A stretch of 44,800 bases of DNA, from positions 1 to 44,800 of the forward strand of contig CAYXVF010000048.1 in NCBI GenBank assembly GCA_964468125.1. The letters are read 5' to 3'. This DNA comes from CAYXVF01 sp964468125 (GTDB taxonomy: Bacteria > Myxococcota > XYA12-FULL-58-9 > CAYXVF01). This document shows, piece after piece, positions 16,285 through 24,952 of this stretch (positions are counted from its first letter, which is position 1; each line of letters begins with the position of its first letter). A model generated the notes under the pieces. The model was not told the origin of the DNA. It saw only the letters and a program-made list of their open reading frames with translations, and made no database searches. Both the position numbers and the translations under genes were made by a program.

Positions 16285-17820
16285 CTACGGGTAGGTGTAG
16301 TGGCCGCCAATCCCGAGCGGGAAGCCCATGAACCAATAGAAAGCTAAGCTCGAAACGAGCACCAGCATGTAGGCGATGGCGAAAGGCAAGCACAAGGAGA
16401 TCAGCGTACCGATCCCACTTCCCTTGACGTAGCGCACCGCGAACGCGACCAGGAGGGGAAAGTACGGGAAGAGTGGACTCACGACGTTCGTGGGCGAATC
16501 ACCAATGCGGTAGGCCATCTGCGTGAGCTCCGGTGCGATTCCAACGGACATCAGCATCGGCACGAGAATCGGTGCGAGCATTGCCCATTTCGCGGAAGCA
16601 GAGCCGATGATCAGATTCAGAAACGCCGACAGGAAGATGATCCCGAGGATCGTGATGAACGGGGGGAGACCCATCGCCTCGAGGAACGTGGCTCCCTTCA
16701 ATGCCAGCAGCGCGCCGATGTTCGAGTCCGAAAACGCCTTGATGAAGAGTGCGGCGAAGAAGACCAGCACCATGTAGTAGCTCATCGAGCTCATCGCCTT
16801 GCTCATCCCCGCGATCACATCCTTGTGGGAGGAGAACGTTCCCGACGCGTAGCCAAAGACCACACCCGGCAGGCAGACGAAGAGAAACATCAGGGGAACG
16901 ATTGCGCGCATCAGCGGCGCGTCGTGAGCGGTCAAGGAGCCGCTCGCGCCACGGAGAGGCGAGTCGATCGAGTGGAGCGCCCAAAGCAGCGCGCCGACGG
17001 CGAGCAGGAGCGCGAAGGCCGTAATCCACAGCGCCCGGCGCTCCCGTGCGTTCGGCGGGTGAAACTCCGGGAGGTCCTCCGGATCCGCGTCTACGTTGAC
17101 GGTCGCGAGGCGTGGCTCGACGATCCGGTCGTTCACCCACCAGGTCGCGAGAATCACGAACACACTAGAGAAGGCCATCAGGTACCAATTGCACAGCGGA
17201 TTTACGCGGAGATCCGGGTCGATGACGTTCGCCGCCTGCTGGGTGAAGCCTTGAAGCAAGGGGTCGAGCCCAGAGGGGAGGAAGTTCGCCGCGAAGGCGC
17301 CCCCGAGTCCACAAAAGGAGACCACCAGACCTGACAGTGGATGGCGACCGGCCGCGTAGTAGAGGGCACCGCCGAGGGGGACGAGCGCCACGAACGCCGC
17401 GTCCGCGATGATGTGGCCAACGACGCTGAGGAGCGCGAGCATGGGAGTCAGCAGCTTGGGCGGCGTCACCTCGAGCGCGGTCTTCAAGCCGATGCCCACG
17501 AGTCCTGAATGTTCGGCAACGCCGACCCCCAAGACCATCACGAGCACGACGCCGAGAGGTGCGAAGTTGACGTAGGTCGTCACGATGTCCGACAAGAATC
17601 CCGCGAGGGCCTCCCCGGTCAGCTGGTTGACGACTCGAATGGCTTCACCGGTGCGCGGGTCGAGCTCCTCGAAGGCAACCCCCGACAGAGCTGCAGACGA
17701 GATCCACGTAGCCACGAGTGCGATCAGAAAGTGCACCGCCGGGTCGGGCAAGCGATTGCCCGTCCGTTCGATCCAGTCGAGGAAGCGGGCGGAGCGTCCC
17801 CGAGCTACTGCCCTCTCCAT
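16285..17820 (-). CDS. AbgT-family transporter
   Basis: A 511-residue integral membrane protein of the AbgT family (p-aminobenzoyl-glutamate transporter and relatives, some of which export sulfonamides). Family-typical segments include GNRLPDPAVHFLIAL at the N-terminus, VGHIIADAAFVALVPLGG, GLGGAFAANFLPSGLDPLL and, near the C-terminus, FLNLIIGSASAKWAMLAPIL and YRIGDSPTNVVSPLFPYFPL. Length is normal. ATG 17820 gives the conserved start; the open frame extends further upstream without family similarity. It lies upstream of the DUF1214 operon. The cargo here is not predictable. Confidence 0.92.
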   Translation of the reverse strand: MERAVARGRSARFLDWIERTGNRLPDPAVHFLIALVATWISSAALSGVAFEELDPRTGEAIRVVNQLTGEALAGFLSDIVTTYVNFAPLGVVLVMVLGVGVAEHSGLVGIGLKTALEVTPPKLLTPMLALLSVVGHIIADAAFVALVPLGGALYYAAGRHPLSGLVVSFCGLGGAFAANFLPSGLDPLLQGFTQQAANVIDPDLRVNPLCNWYLMAFSSVFVILATWWVNDRIVEPRLATVNVDADPEDLPEFHPPNARERRALWITAFALLLAVGALLWALHSIDSPLRGASGSLTAHDAPLMRAIVPLMFLFVCLPGVVFGYASGTFSSHKDVIAGMSKAMSSMSYYMVLVFFAALFIKAFSDSNIGALLALKGATFLEAMGLPPFITILGIIFLSAFLNLIIGSASAKWAMLAPILVPMLMSVGIAPELTQMAYRIGDSPTNVVSPLFPYFPLLVAFAVRYVKGSGIGTLISLCLPFAIAYMLVLVSSLAFYWFMGFPLGIGGHYTYP

Positions 17821-17988
17821 CGAGCGTTTTCCCCAAAAAAAAGCAGCGAACGTGCAGTGACGCGGCCAACGCGGAAGACGAGACTGCTTTGTTGTCACGT
17901 GCCGATGGTCGGCGATCAAGGGCTCAGGCAGCGAAGGCGGTGTACGCGCCCCCTGAAGTCACGTCGGTCCCGAAGTACCGAGCTAGCG

Positions 17989-19272
17989 TCACTCGCTTTC
18001 GGCCTGCTTCCGGAGCAGTCGGCGGAGCTGTGCTCGTGCAGCCTCGCTCCAGCCGAGCTCGGGATCGCGACTCGTCTCCTCGAGGTAGGAGACCGCCGCG
18101 TCGAGCCCGTCGCTCTTCCAGCGCAGCTGCGCGACCCAAAACGCCGCGTCGTTGACGTAGATGTTCTCTGGGTAGCGCTCGACGAATTCCGTGAACCATC
18201 TCAGAGCCAGAGCGGGCGCATCGCTCAAACGCGCCGCGTGGGCGAGCTTGATGTGAAGCTCCCAATCGAAGACGAAGTCCTGCTCGTAGACCTGCCCGAG
18301 CTCCACGGCATGCCGTTGCGCCTTGGCGAGGAGTTGCTTCATGAGCGAGCGACGGAGCTGACGCCGCTCATCCTCGGTGGGAGGGCCCGTTCGGGCGTCC
18401 GAGTTTTCGCCCTCAGCCGCGCGCTCCATGGCCGTGCCCTCGGGAGCGGCCACGAGCCCAGGCGCGTCTCCTTCGTCCAGCGCTCCCGTCGCATCCTGCT
18501 CGATTAGGGCGGTTTCTTCGGTATCCGGAACGACAGGGACCTCGAGCGCTGGATCGGCCTCGAGGACGAGCGCGGGCTCGAGCACGGAAGCGGAACCGGA
18601 AGGTGAGCTCGCGTCGCCGCTCGCTCCCGGTCGCACCACCATCGCGGCGAGAAGCATCAAACCGCCGAGGGCGAGCGCGCCATAGCCCCACCTCCGGTCG
18701 CGGCGCGGCGCGGTCTTCTGAGTGGCCGGCGGGATTTTCGGCGCCTGTTGTTCCGACGTCGAAGGCGGTGCGCTGTCGTCGCTTTCGTAGTTCTCGTCCC
18801 AGGCGATGGCGCCGAGGACGGACTCGGTCGGCCCCTTCGGGAGCTCGCGCTCGTGTTCGAGCGAGGCCACGGCATCGCGTAGGGCTGACGCACCGAAGGT
18901 GTGCGTGGGTTTGGCGTCACGGTCTACGTGAGACGGGAGCACCGCTGGTTTGGGCTCGAGACTCGGGAGCTTCGCGAATGCCCCCTGCAAGCGCGCAGCG
19001 GCGGGCGGATCTGCAGCTGGAATCGCGGGTGCGGGCGTCTCGTCTTTTGGCGCGGCTGCGCCTTGGTCGCCGAGGACCAGCAGAACCTCGTCCGACCCGT
19101 AGTTGCGTCTCTCGCCCGCGCTCTTTGCGCTCGGCTCGAGCTTCATCACCCGCAAGGGCCGGCTGACGGACGCCTCTGCGTCAACCTGCGGCAGAGGCTC
19201 GGGACCGCTGCGAACCACGATCGGGTCCTCGCCCATCTCAAATAGCGCCTTTGCTCGATCCGACGTCGCCAT
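17989..19272 (-). CDS. single-pass membrane protein with C-terminal TPR-like domain
   Basis: A 427-residue protein. The N-terminal half (1-195) is low-complexity, Pro/Ala/Glu-rich and probably disordered. A transmembrane segment follows at about 196-213 (YGALALGGLMLLAAMVV). Another acidic linker (214-300) leads to a helical C-terminal domain (about 305-427) of TPR/Sel1-like character: LALRWFTEFVERYPENIYV and AAVSYLEETSRDPELGWSE. The layout resembles an inner-membrane scaffold with a periplasmic TPR domain; orientation is inferred. I do not recognise a specific family. It is divergent from the DUF1232 gene across a 130-nt region. Confidence 0.65.
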   Translation of the reverse strand: MATSDRAKALFEMGEDPIVVRSGPEPLPQVDAEASVSRPLRVMKLEPSAKSAGERRNYGSDEVLLVLGDQGAAAPKDETPAPAIPAADPPAAARLQGAFAKLPSLEPKPAVLPSHVDRDAKPTHTFGASALRDAVASLEHERELPKGPTESVLGAIAWDENYESDDSAPPSTSEQQAPKIPPATQKTAPRRDRRWGYGALALGGLMLLAAMVVRPGASGDASSPSGSASVLEPALVLEADPALEVPVVPDTEETALIEQDATGALDEGDAPGLVAAPEGTAMERAAEGENSDARTGPPTEDERRQLRRSLMKQLLAKAQRHAVELGQVYEQDFVFDWELHIKLAHAARLSDAPALALRWFTEFVERYPENIYVNDAAFWVAQLRWKSDGLDAAVSYLEETSRDPELGWSEAARAQLRRLLRKQAESE

Positions 19273-19402
19273 CTCGGTGCTCTCCCACCCGGATCCTGCG
19301 GCACGTTTGGCCCGTCCCTGTAGCGGGGAATTCTGCGCGTTTTCGGGGACTTAACTGATTGGGGCTAGTCGAGAGGAATCGCAGCCCCTAGACTGACGGG
19401 CG

Positions 19403-19807
19403 ATGAACGTGAACTCCCTAGAAGAGGCTGGCATGCCCAGCGAAGACGAAGCACCCGGCGCGGTCGTTAGCGCTCTCGCCCGGGAAGCGGAGTTTGAGGA
19501 AAAACGCCGCAAAGCTCCTGGCCGTATTCGCCGTCAGCTCGAGCAGCTGAAACTCTTCTTTCAGATGCTGAAAGATGTGCGGCGGGGCGACTACCGCAGG
19601 CTGCCCTGGCTCACCCTCGCGAGCCTCGCGGGCGCGATCCTGTACTTCCTCAATCCCCTCGACCTGATTCCCGACATGATCCTCGGTGTCGGCTACCTCG
19701 ATGACGCTTCTGTCGTGGCGCTCGTGGTGAAGGCATTTCGCCGCGACCTGGTCGCCTACTGCGAAGCGCAAGACCTCGATCAGACCTTCTATTTCGGCGA
19801 AGACTGA
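19403..19807 (+). CDS. YkvA-like DUF1232 protein
   Basis: A 134-residue protein with the DUF1232 (YkvA) domain at about 68-104, including the hallmark YFLNPLDLIPD and a following GYLDDASVVALVVKAF. Members are small, probably membrane-associated helical-hairpin proteins of unknown function. A charged helical N-terminal extension (25-60) precedes the domain. Its 3' end overlaps the convergent GNAT gene by 19 nt. Confidence 0.85.
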   Translation: MNVNSLEEAGMPSEDEAPGAVVSALAREAEFEEKRRKAPGRIRRQLEQLKLFFQMLKDVRRGDYRRLPWLTLASLAGAILYFLNPLDLIPDMILGVGYLDDASVVALVVKAFRRDLVAYCEAQDLDQTFYFGED

Positions 19808-20241
19808 GTCCGCCAGGGAGGTCCGCGGAGCTCACAGGTCATCCGACGGTGCGGGATCCCGGCTTCCATGAACTCATCCCCCTCGGCAACGAAGCCAACG
19901 CGCGAGTAGAACTCAATGGCGTGAGTCTGTGAGTTGAGTGCGAGGTGCTTGTGGCCGCGGTGTTGCGCCTCGAGCATCAAGCGTTCGAGAATCGCGGCAC
20001 CTACCCCCCTGCCACGATAGTGGGCGAGGACCGCCATGCGCCCGATGCTGCCGTCAGGGAGAAGCCGGCCGGTTCCGATCGGGGTGCCTTGATCGTCGGT
20101 CGCGAGCACGTGCACGCACTCCGCGTCGTATTCGTCCCACTCCTCGTCGAGCGGGACCCGTTGCTCCACGACAAACACGGTCTCGCGCACAGCACGCAAC
20201 ATCGGGCGGGCTTCTTCCCAAGAGACGGTCCTCACCAGCAT
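19789..20241 (-). CDS. GNAT-family N-acetyltransferase
   Basis: A 150-residue acetyl-CoA-dependent acyltransferase. The acetyl-CoA pyrophosphate-binding motif is RGRGVGAAILERLM. It is preceded by strand residues GTGRLLPDGSIGRMAVL and followed by ALNSQTHAIEFYSRVGFV, closely like the ElaA/YjcF-type subgroup. ATG 20241 gives a typical domain start; an ATG at 20304 would add 21 residues. The acceptor substrate is unknown. It is divergent from the PiT-like gene. Confidence 0.85.
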   Translation of the reverse strand: MLVRTVSWEEARPMLRAVRETVFVVEQRVPLDEEWDEYDAECVHVLATDDQGTPIGTGRLLPDGSIGRMAVLAHYRGRGVGAAILERLMLEAQHRGHKHLALNSQTHAIEFYSRVGFVAEGDEFMEAGIPHRRMTCELRGPPWRTQSSPK

Positions 20242-20381
20242 GGGCGGGGAAATACACCAGGGCGCGCTCCACGGCAATTCACCGGAGCGTTGCGGGAACG
20301 TCATTGTGTGAATTTCGACGAACGTGTAGGGGTGGCGCGCCGATATCGGGTGGCCCCCGAAAAAACCACGAGCCAAACAAC

Positions 20382-21521
20382 ATGTCGTCACAAACGAGCT
20401 CCGCCACCGAATCCGCACAGACGCCCTCCCCGGACCCGGAGGATCGCGGCGGCCGCAAGACGTTCATCTCGGGCGAAGATACCCGCTTTCTGGTGTTCTT
20501 GGCGATTGGCTTCATCGTTTCAGCCCTGACCTATCAAACCCCGGCAATCGCGATGTGGGTCGGGTTCGTGTTCGCGGCATACAGCGCCGTCGCCAACGAC
20601 AGCATTCAGACCCTGGGGACCTTTCTCGCGTCCAATCGGCACCAAAAGTGGTGGATGCTCTGGGCCTGGATCGGAGGGATCTTTCTCGCCACCGTCACCT
20701 ACAGCTGGCTGAGCTACGACGGCGACGTTTCCTACGGGCGCCTAGCTTCAAAGGGGTTCGAGCAGGCACCCACCGAGTTCGTATTCATGCAGGTGGCGGC
20801 GCCGCTCGTCCTTCTCGTCCTCACTCGCCTGCGCATGCCGGTGTCGACCACCTTTCTCCTCCTCACCGCGTTCTCCACCTCGGTCAGCGGCGTAGGGAGC
20901 GTCCTCACGAAGAGCCTGAGTGGCTACCTTCTCGCGTTCGTCGTGGCCATCGTCGCCTGGAGCGCGCTGAGCCCGTTGATCAAACGCTTCGAGCACACCG
21001 AAGCGCACCCGGGCTGGCGAGTCGCGCAGTGGCTCTCCACGGGCACACTGTGGTCCGTTTGGTTGCAACAGGACGCCGCCAACGTCGCGGTCTATCTGCC
21101 GCGCTCCCTGAGCTTCCTGCAGTTTTTCGGCTTCGCGGCGTTATTGACCGCGGCCCTCGGCGTCTTGATGTATTTCCGCGGCGGACGGATCCAGAGCATC
21201 GTGACCGAGAAGGCGGACGTCTATGACGTCCGCGGCGCGACCCTCATCGACTTCGTCTACGCGATCATCCTCTACGTTTTCAAAATTCAGAGCAAAGTCC
21301 CGATGAGTACCACCTGGGTGTTCATCGGCCTCCTCGCGGGCCGCGAGCTCGCGATGATCGTCACCAAAACGAGTAAGAGCGAAGGCTACGGTGCGGCCTT
21401 CAAGCTCATCGCCAAGGACATCGTCTACGCGGGCATCGGCCTGATCGTTTCGATGGCTCTCGCTTTCGGAATCAATGATGATTTCCGCCGCCAGATCCTC
21501 GACCTGTTGGCCGCGGGCTAG
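20382..21521 (+). CDS. PiT-like integral membrane protein
   Basis: A 379-residue polytopic membrane protein with about ten hydrophobic segments after a disordered, hydrophilic N-terminus (1-30). Two sets of signatures recall the duplicated PiT phosphate-permease fold: ANDSIQTLGT (71-80) with MPVSTT (152-157), and QDAANVAV (230-237) with VPMSTT (306-311). The canonical second ND motif appears as QDAAN. This supports an ion-coupled transporter of the PiT superfamily, but the substrate may not be phosphate. ATG 20382 is used; the longer frame upstream is antisense to the GNAT gene. It is convergent with the RlmD-type gene (4-nt overlap). Confidence 0.68.
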   Translation: MSSQTSSATESAQTPSPDPEDRGGRKTFISGEDTRFLVFLAIGFIVSALTYQTPAIAMWVGFVFAAYSAVANDSIQTLGTFLASNRHQKWWMLWAWIGGIFLATVTYSWLSYDGDVSYGRLASKGFEQAPTEFVFMQVAAPLVLLVLTRLRMPVSTTFLLLTAFSTSVSGVGSVLTKSLSGYLLAFVVAIVAWSALSPLIKRFEHTEAHPGWRVAQWLSTGTLWSVWLQQDAANVAVYLPRSLSFLQFFGFAALLTAALGVLMYFRGGRIQSIVTEKADVYDVRGATLIDFVYAIILYVFKIQSKVPMSTTWVFIGLLAGRELAMIVTKTSKSEGYGAAFKLIAKDIVYAGIGLIVSMALAFGINDDFRRQILDLLAAG

Positions 21522-22795
21522 CGCCTCTCGAGCACGGTCACCGTCTCGAAATGGGCGGTGCGCGGAAACTGGTCAATCGGATGGATCGCCGCCACTCGGT
21601 AGCTCTTCAGCAGCATGGGAAGATCCCGGGTGAGGCTGCTCGGGTTGCAGCTCAGAAGCACCACGCGCTCGGCTCGCGCCTCGGACACCGCATGCGCAAC
21701 GGTCTCTCCGAGTCCCTTTCGTGGCGGGTCGAGAACCACCGCATCAATCGCCTTGCGGAGCAGCGCGGGGAGCACTTCCTCCGCCCTTCCCTGTCGCACG
21801 TCGATCCCCGGAGCCCGCCGGCGTAGCGATTCGACCGCTTCGCCGTTGAGCTCGTTTGCGACTACCCGCCTGAAACGCTTTTCGAGTGGCAAGGTCAGTA
21901 CTCCAACCCCGGCGTACCCCTCCACGACTCGCTCGCCACTGCCCGCCGCGTTCAGCGCCACCTCGAAGAGTCGCTCCGCCGCAACCGGGTTCACCTGAAA
22001 GAAGCTCGTCGGGCCAATACGGTGACGATATCCCGCGAGTGATTCTTCGACCGCGCGAGGACCACCGAGATGAACGGGCTCCCCGTCGAGGATCCGGTTG
22101 CCGGCCCCGCGGTTGAGCAGCGTGTAACGGGAGACCCACGCCGGCAGGTCGCTCAAGCGCTCGGCGATCGGTTCGAGCGACGCCGAGCTCACGACCACGA
22201 CCATCCCTTCCCCGCTCGCCCGCGAATGACGTCCGACCACGTATCGTAGCCCCTCGCCCGGGTCGCCATGCACCGGCAAGCCGGCCAATCGTTGGCGCAC
22301 CTCCTCGAGCAATTCGGACAGCGCTGGTACCAGGACGGGGCAACGCGCGTTGTCTTCGACCCGATGCGTTCCGGTCACGTACGAACCCAAGAGGAGCTCG
22401 CCCTCGCGGTTTGACACGATCTGTTTGGCATAGTGGCGGTAGTGAAAGAGCTCCGAGGGCCGCTCGAGAGGGCGCACGCTGTCGATGAGCTTCGGATCTA
22501 TCTGGCTCAGCCAGCTCGCGAGCTTCCGAGATTTGAAGTCCACCTCGAGGCTTTCCTGGGCTCGAAGGAGCGGGCAGCCGGTGCAGCGGTCGACGTGGGG
22601 ACAAGGATGGTCACTACGCAGCGGGCCGGTCGCGACCGTCGCGCGCACGCGCCCCTGGATCGTGGTTGTCGAGCTGCGATCGACGCGAACGTCGACGACG
22701 TCGCCGGGAAGTGCCTGGGAGACCAGCACAGCGCGACCGTGGTCTCGACCTCGACCACGACCGTCATCGTTCAAGTCTTCGATCGTGACCCGCAC
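21518..22795 (-). CDS. rlmD: RlmD/RumA-type RNA (uracil-5-)-methyltransferase
   Basis: A 425-residue SAM-dependent enzyme of the TrmA/RlmD family that methylates C5 of uridine in RNA. A TRAM-like domain occupies about 1-50. An iron-sulfur cluster motif follows, with Cys65, Cys71 and Cys74 and a further Cys in DNARCPVL. The methyltransferase domain has GPTSFFQVNP, a SAM loop YAGVGVLTLPL, DPPRKGL and the catalytic cysteine in SCNPSSLTRDL. The Fe-S cysteines favour the 23S rRNA U1939 type over tRNA TrmA; exact site is inferred. The start is a GTG at 22795 without a clear ribosome-binding site. It lies 17 nt after the FliT-like gene and may be read through from the flagellar operon. Confidence 0.88.
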   Translation of the reverse strand: MRVTIEDLNDDGRGRGRDHGRAVLVSQALPGDVVDVRVDRSSTTTIQGRVRATVATGPLRSDHPCPHVDRCTGCPLLRAQESLEVDFKSRKLASWLSQIDPKLIDSVRPLERPSELFHYRHYAKQIVSNREGELLLGSYVTGTHRVEDNARCPVLVPALSELLEEVRQRLAGLPVHGDPGEGLRYVVGRHSRASGEGMVVVVSSASLEPIAERLSDLPAWVSRYTLLNRGAGNRILDGEPVHLGGPRAVEESLAGYRHRIGPTSFFQVNPVAAERLFEVALNAAGSGERVVEGYAGVGVLTLPLEKRFRRVVANELNGEAVESLRRRAPGIDVRQGRAEEVLPALLRKAIDAVVLDPPRKGLGETVAHAVSEARAERVVLLSCNPSSLTRDLPMLLKSYRVAAIHPIDQFPRTAHFETVTVLERR

Positions 22796-22812
22796 CGGCG
22801 AGTCATATCACG

Positions 22813-23130
22813 TTAGGCGCTCAGGTCGATCCGCCCACGGGGGTTGTCCCGCAGATGCTGGGCCACTCTTCTTCGCGCCAGTCGTGCGCGTTCCCGCTGG
22901 GTGAGGACTTCGTCACGGCGCGCCTCGAGAATGTGCATCGCCATCTCTGCATGGGCGACCGCCGCCTCGAGACCCTTGCGGTGCTCCGCGGTGAGCGTTT
23001 CCCCGCCATCGATCGCACACTGCATGGCCGCGATCAGCTCGTCCCGACGAGCGGCGTAGGACGGATAGGCCTCCAGGGACGCGGGGGGATCGAGGGCTTC
23101 GAGCGCGCGAACGATCTCGCAGGCGTTCAT
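22813..23130 (-). CDS. small helical protein downstream of fliS, FliT-like candidate
   Basis: A 105-residue, almost entirely helical charged protein. Its start overlaps the fliS stop by 4 nt (ATGA), and it is the last gene of the fliC-fliD-fliS group. In many bacteria the gene in this position encodes FliT, the chaperone of the filament cap FliD, or a FliT-like protein; size and helicity fit. Sequence similarity is not strong enough for me to assign the symbol. Confidence 0.6.
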   Translation of the reverse strand: MNACEIVRALEALDPPASLEAYPSYAARRDELIAAMQCAIDGGETLTAEHRKGLEAAVAHAEMAMHILEARRDEVLTQRERARLARRRVAQHLRDNPRGRIDLSA

Positions 23131-23516
23131 ACGGCGACCCCTTCTTTTCGGGCGTGCTCGACCGCTTCCGCCCAGGTCGCGCGCAGGCGTTCGATCACCC
23201 GCGCCGCCTCCTCGAGCGGCTCTACGTCGAGCTTGCCGCTGCCCTCGAGCAGCTTGTCCTGAACGAACTGATAGAGCGCGCGCACGTTCTGACCGATCTC
23301 CGGAGCCTTCTCCACATCGAAAACCGCAGAGAGCTCGCCGATGATCGAGAGCGCCTTGCCCACGGCGACGCCCTTCTCGGCGGGACGGTTGTTGCGCACC
23401 GCCTCGATGGCGAGCCTCGTGTTCTTGTCGGCCGCGTCGAAGAGCTTGAGAAGAAGCTCGCCCGGCGATGCCTGAACGATTTCATTTTGCCGATAGCGCG
23501 AAATGGATCCGTACAT
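23127..23516 (-). CDS. fliS: flagellin export chaperone FliS
   Basis: A 129-residue cytoplasmic chaperone that caps the C-terminus of unpolymerised flagellin before export. Family features are the start MYGSISRYRQNEIVQASPGE followed by LLLKLFDAADKNTRLAIEAV, then a helical bundle with ALSIIGELSAVFDVE and VRALYQFVQDKLLEG. Length is typical. It lies 19 nt after fliD and overlaps the FliT-like gene. Confidence 0.93.
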   Translation of the reverse strand: MYGSISRYRQNEIVQASPGELLLKLFDAADKNTRLAIEAVRNNRPAEKGVAVGKALSIIGELSAVFDVEKAPEIGQNVRALYQFVQDKLLEGSGKLDVEPLEEAARVIERLRATWAEAVEHARKEGVAV

Positions 23517-23535
23517 GCTCCTACCTACCTCGCAC

Positions 23536-24867
23536 TCAGCCGGGCAACGACGCGAGCTGAGCCAACAAGAAGTCGTTCTGACTGTTCAACGTCGCAATCG
23601 TCTGCTCCATGAAGATGAACTCGGCGGTGAGCTGCTCCTCGTAGGCGGTGAGCCGATCCTCCAGCCGATCGATCTGATCGTTGATACTGCGCACCTCGCT
23701 GTCGATCCCATCCGCCCGTGCCTTTAGCCGACCATTGGCGGAGTCAGCGAATCCGTCGACCACCGAAGCAATCACTGCACCAAAGCCGTCGTCGGTCCCA
23801 TCACCAGCGAACAGCTCACGCACCGCATCGGCGTTCTCGCTGAGGGCCGCCTCGAGCTTGGTGCTGTCGAGCTCTACGTTGCCGTCCCGAGTCGTCTCGA
23901 TTCCGATCTCAGAGAGAAGACGTGTGCTTCCTCCGATCGTCACAGGTGAGGTCAGTGTCTGGGAGAGTTGGCTCTGAAGGCTCCGGAGAGTCGAGTCACC
24001 GAAGAGGCGACTCGGGTCTCGGTTTCCGACGGTGAACTCAGCCTTCACGTCGTTGATCACCGCATTCAGCTTCGAGACGAAATCGGTGACGACGTCTTTC
24101 AGGCCCGCATTGTCCGGACCGACGTCGACGTTGCTCGTCCCGACGCTCTGGAGGTTCAGAGTGAGTCCGCTGATCGCGTCGTTGACGACATTGCTCGCGC
24201 TCGTGAAAGGCAAACCGTCGATCTCGAATTGCGCATCCTGCGCCGACTGCACGGTGTTTGCAGGCGTCGAGAGCCCGAGGCTGACCCCGTTTTCCGTGAA
24301 GCCAACGGCGTTTGCGGCTCCGGTTTCGGTGCCACTCACCTGCAGACGATAATTCGTTCCGTCGAACAGGATCGACGCACTCACCGCTTCCCCGGAGTCG
24401 TTGATCGCGTCGGCGACGTCCTCGAGGGTGGTCGTTCCATCTACCGTCACATCGAAGGCGTTCCCGCCCACGTCGATCGTGAGTGTACCGGTGCCGAAGA
24501 GTCCGGCCTGATCCCGGGCGGCAACGGTCTCCGAGTAAGTCCGCTGCGATTCCGCCAGCTGAACCACCTCGAGGGCGAAGCGTCCCTTCGATGCCCCGTT
24601 ACCGGCGGCGACGCGGACGACCGCCTCGTCGCTCGAGGACGCGGTGAAGCTCGCGAGCGTGGACGACTGGCGAAGCTCGTCGAGAACATCGCCGAGCGAA
24701 TCGAGTTTGCCATCGATCCGGTTGAAGATGTTCTTCTGCGAGCCGAGGTCAGATCTCTTGTTTTCGAGTCGGTTGATCGGGCCGCGCGCTTGGTTGACGA
24801 GCGCGTCCACGATGGAGGCGGTGTCGATACCGCTCGCGAGGCCGGTGAAGTTGACGAGCGAGCTCAT
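23536..24867 (-). CDS. fliD: flagellar filament cap protein FliD
   Basis: A 443-residue FliD (HAP2), the pentameric cap that helps flagellin fold at the filament tip. The N-terminus NFTGLASGIDTASIVDALV is diagnostic. The FliD N domain occupies about 1-100, and the C-terminal domain includes SDLGSQKNIFNRIDGKLDSL-type coiled coil early and TRDGNVELDSTKLEAAL later, ending with a long helix (LEDRLTAYEEQLTAEF). The start is supported by AGGTGG 6 nt upstream. A strong terminator-like hairpin separates it from fliC, so its transcription is either read-through or from a promoter I cannot see. Confidence 0.95.
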   Translation of the reverse strand: MSSLVNFTGLASGIDTASIVDALVNQARGPINRLENKRSDLGSQKNIFNRIDGKLDSLGDVLDELRQSSTLASFTASSSDEAVVRVAAGNGASKGRFALEVVQLAESQRTYSETVAARDQAGLFGTGTLTIDVGGNAFDVTVDGTTTLEDVADAINDSGEAVSASILFDGTNYRLQVSGTETGAANAVGFTENGVSLGLSTPANTVQSAQDAQFEIDGLPFTSASNVVNDAISGLTLNLQSVGTSNVDVGPDNAGLKDVVTDFVSKLNAVINDVKAEFTVGNRDPSRLFGDSTLRSLQSQLSQTLTSPVTIGGSTRLLSEIGIETTRDGNVELDSTKLEAALSENADAVRELFAGDGTDDGFGAVIASVVDGFADSANGRLKARADGIDSEVRSINDQIDRLEDRLTAYEEQLTAEFIFMEQTIATLNSQNDFLLAQLASLPG

Positions 24868-24897
24868 GGGTCCACCTGTTCTTCGTCCCTAGAACGC

Positions 24898-24929
24898 AAA
24901 GCAGGGGGCGACACCACGCCACCCCCTGC
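24898..24929 (-). terminator. rho-independent terminator-like hairpin after fliC
   Basis: On the minus strand an 8-bp GC stem GCAGGGGG/CCCCCTGC (24901-24929) with a 13-nt centre that can pair further is followed by TTT and a T-rich GCGTT stretch. It lies 24 nt after the fliC stop and before fliD, where partial termination would raise flagellin mRNA over cap mRNA. Confidence 0.7.
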
Positions 24930-24952
24930 CTCAACATCAACGCTCGCGCCTC

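Noticed and set aside
19350..19392. Small hairpin GGGGCT/AGCCCC upstream of the DUF1232 gene
   Set aside because: Six-bp stem with a 16-nt loop in GC-rich DNA; too weak to call a terminator or operator.
21518..22795. Assigning the methyltransferase as TrmA
   Set aside because: The Cys65/Cys71/Cys74 cluster and TRAM-like N-terminus point to the RlmD/RumA type rather than TrmA.
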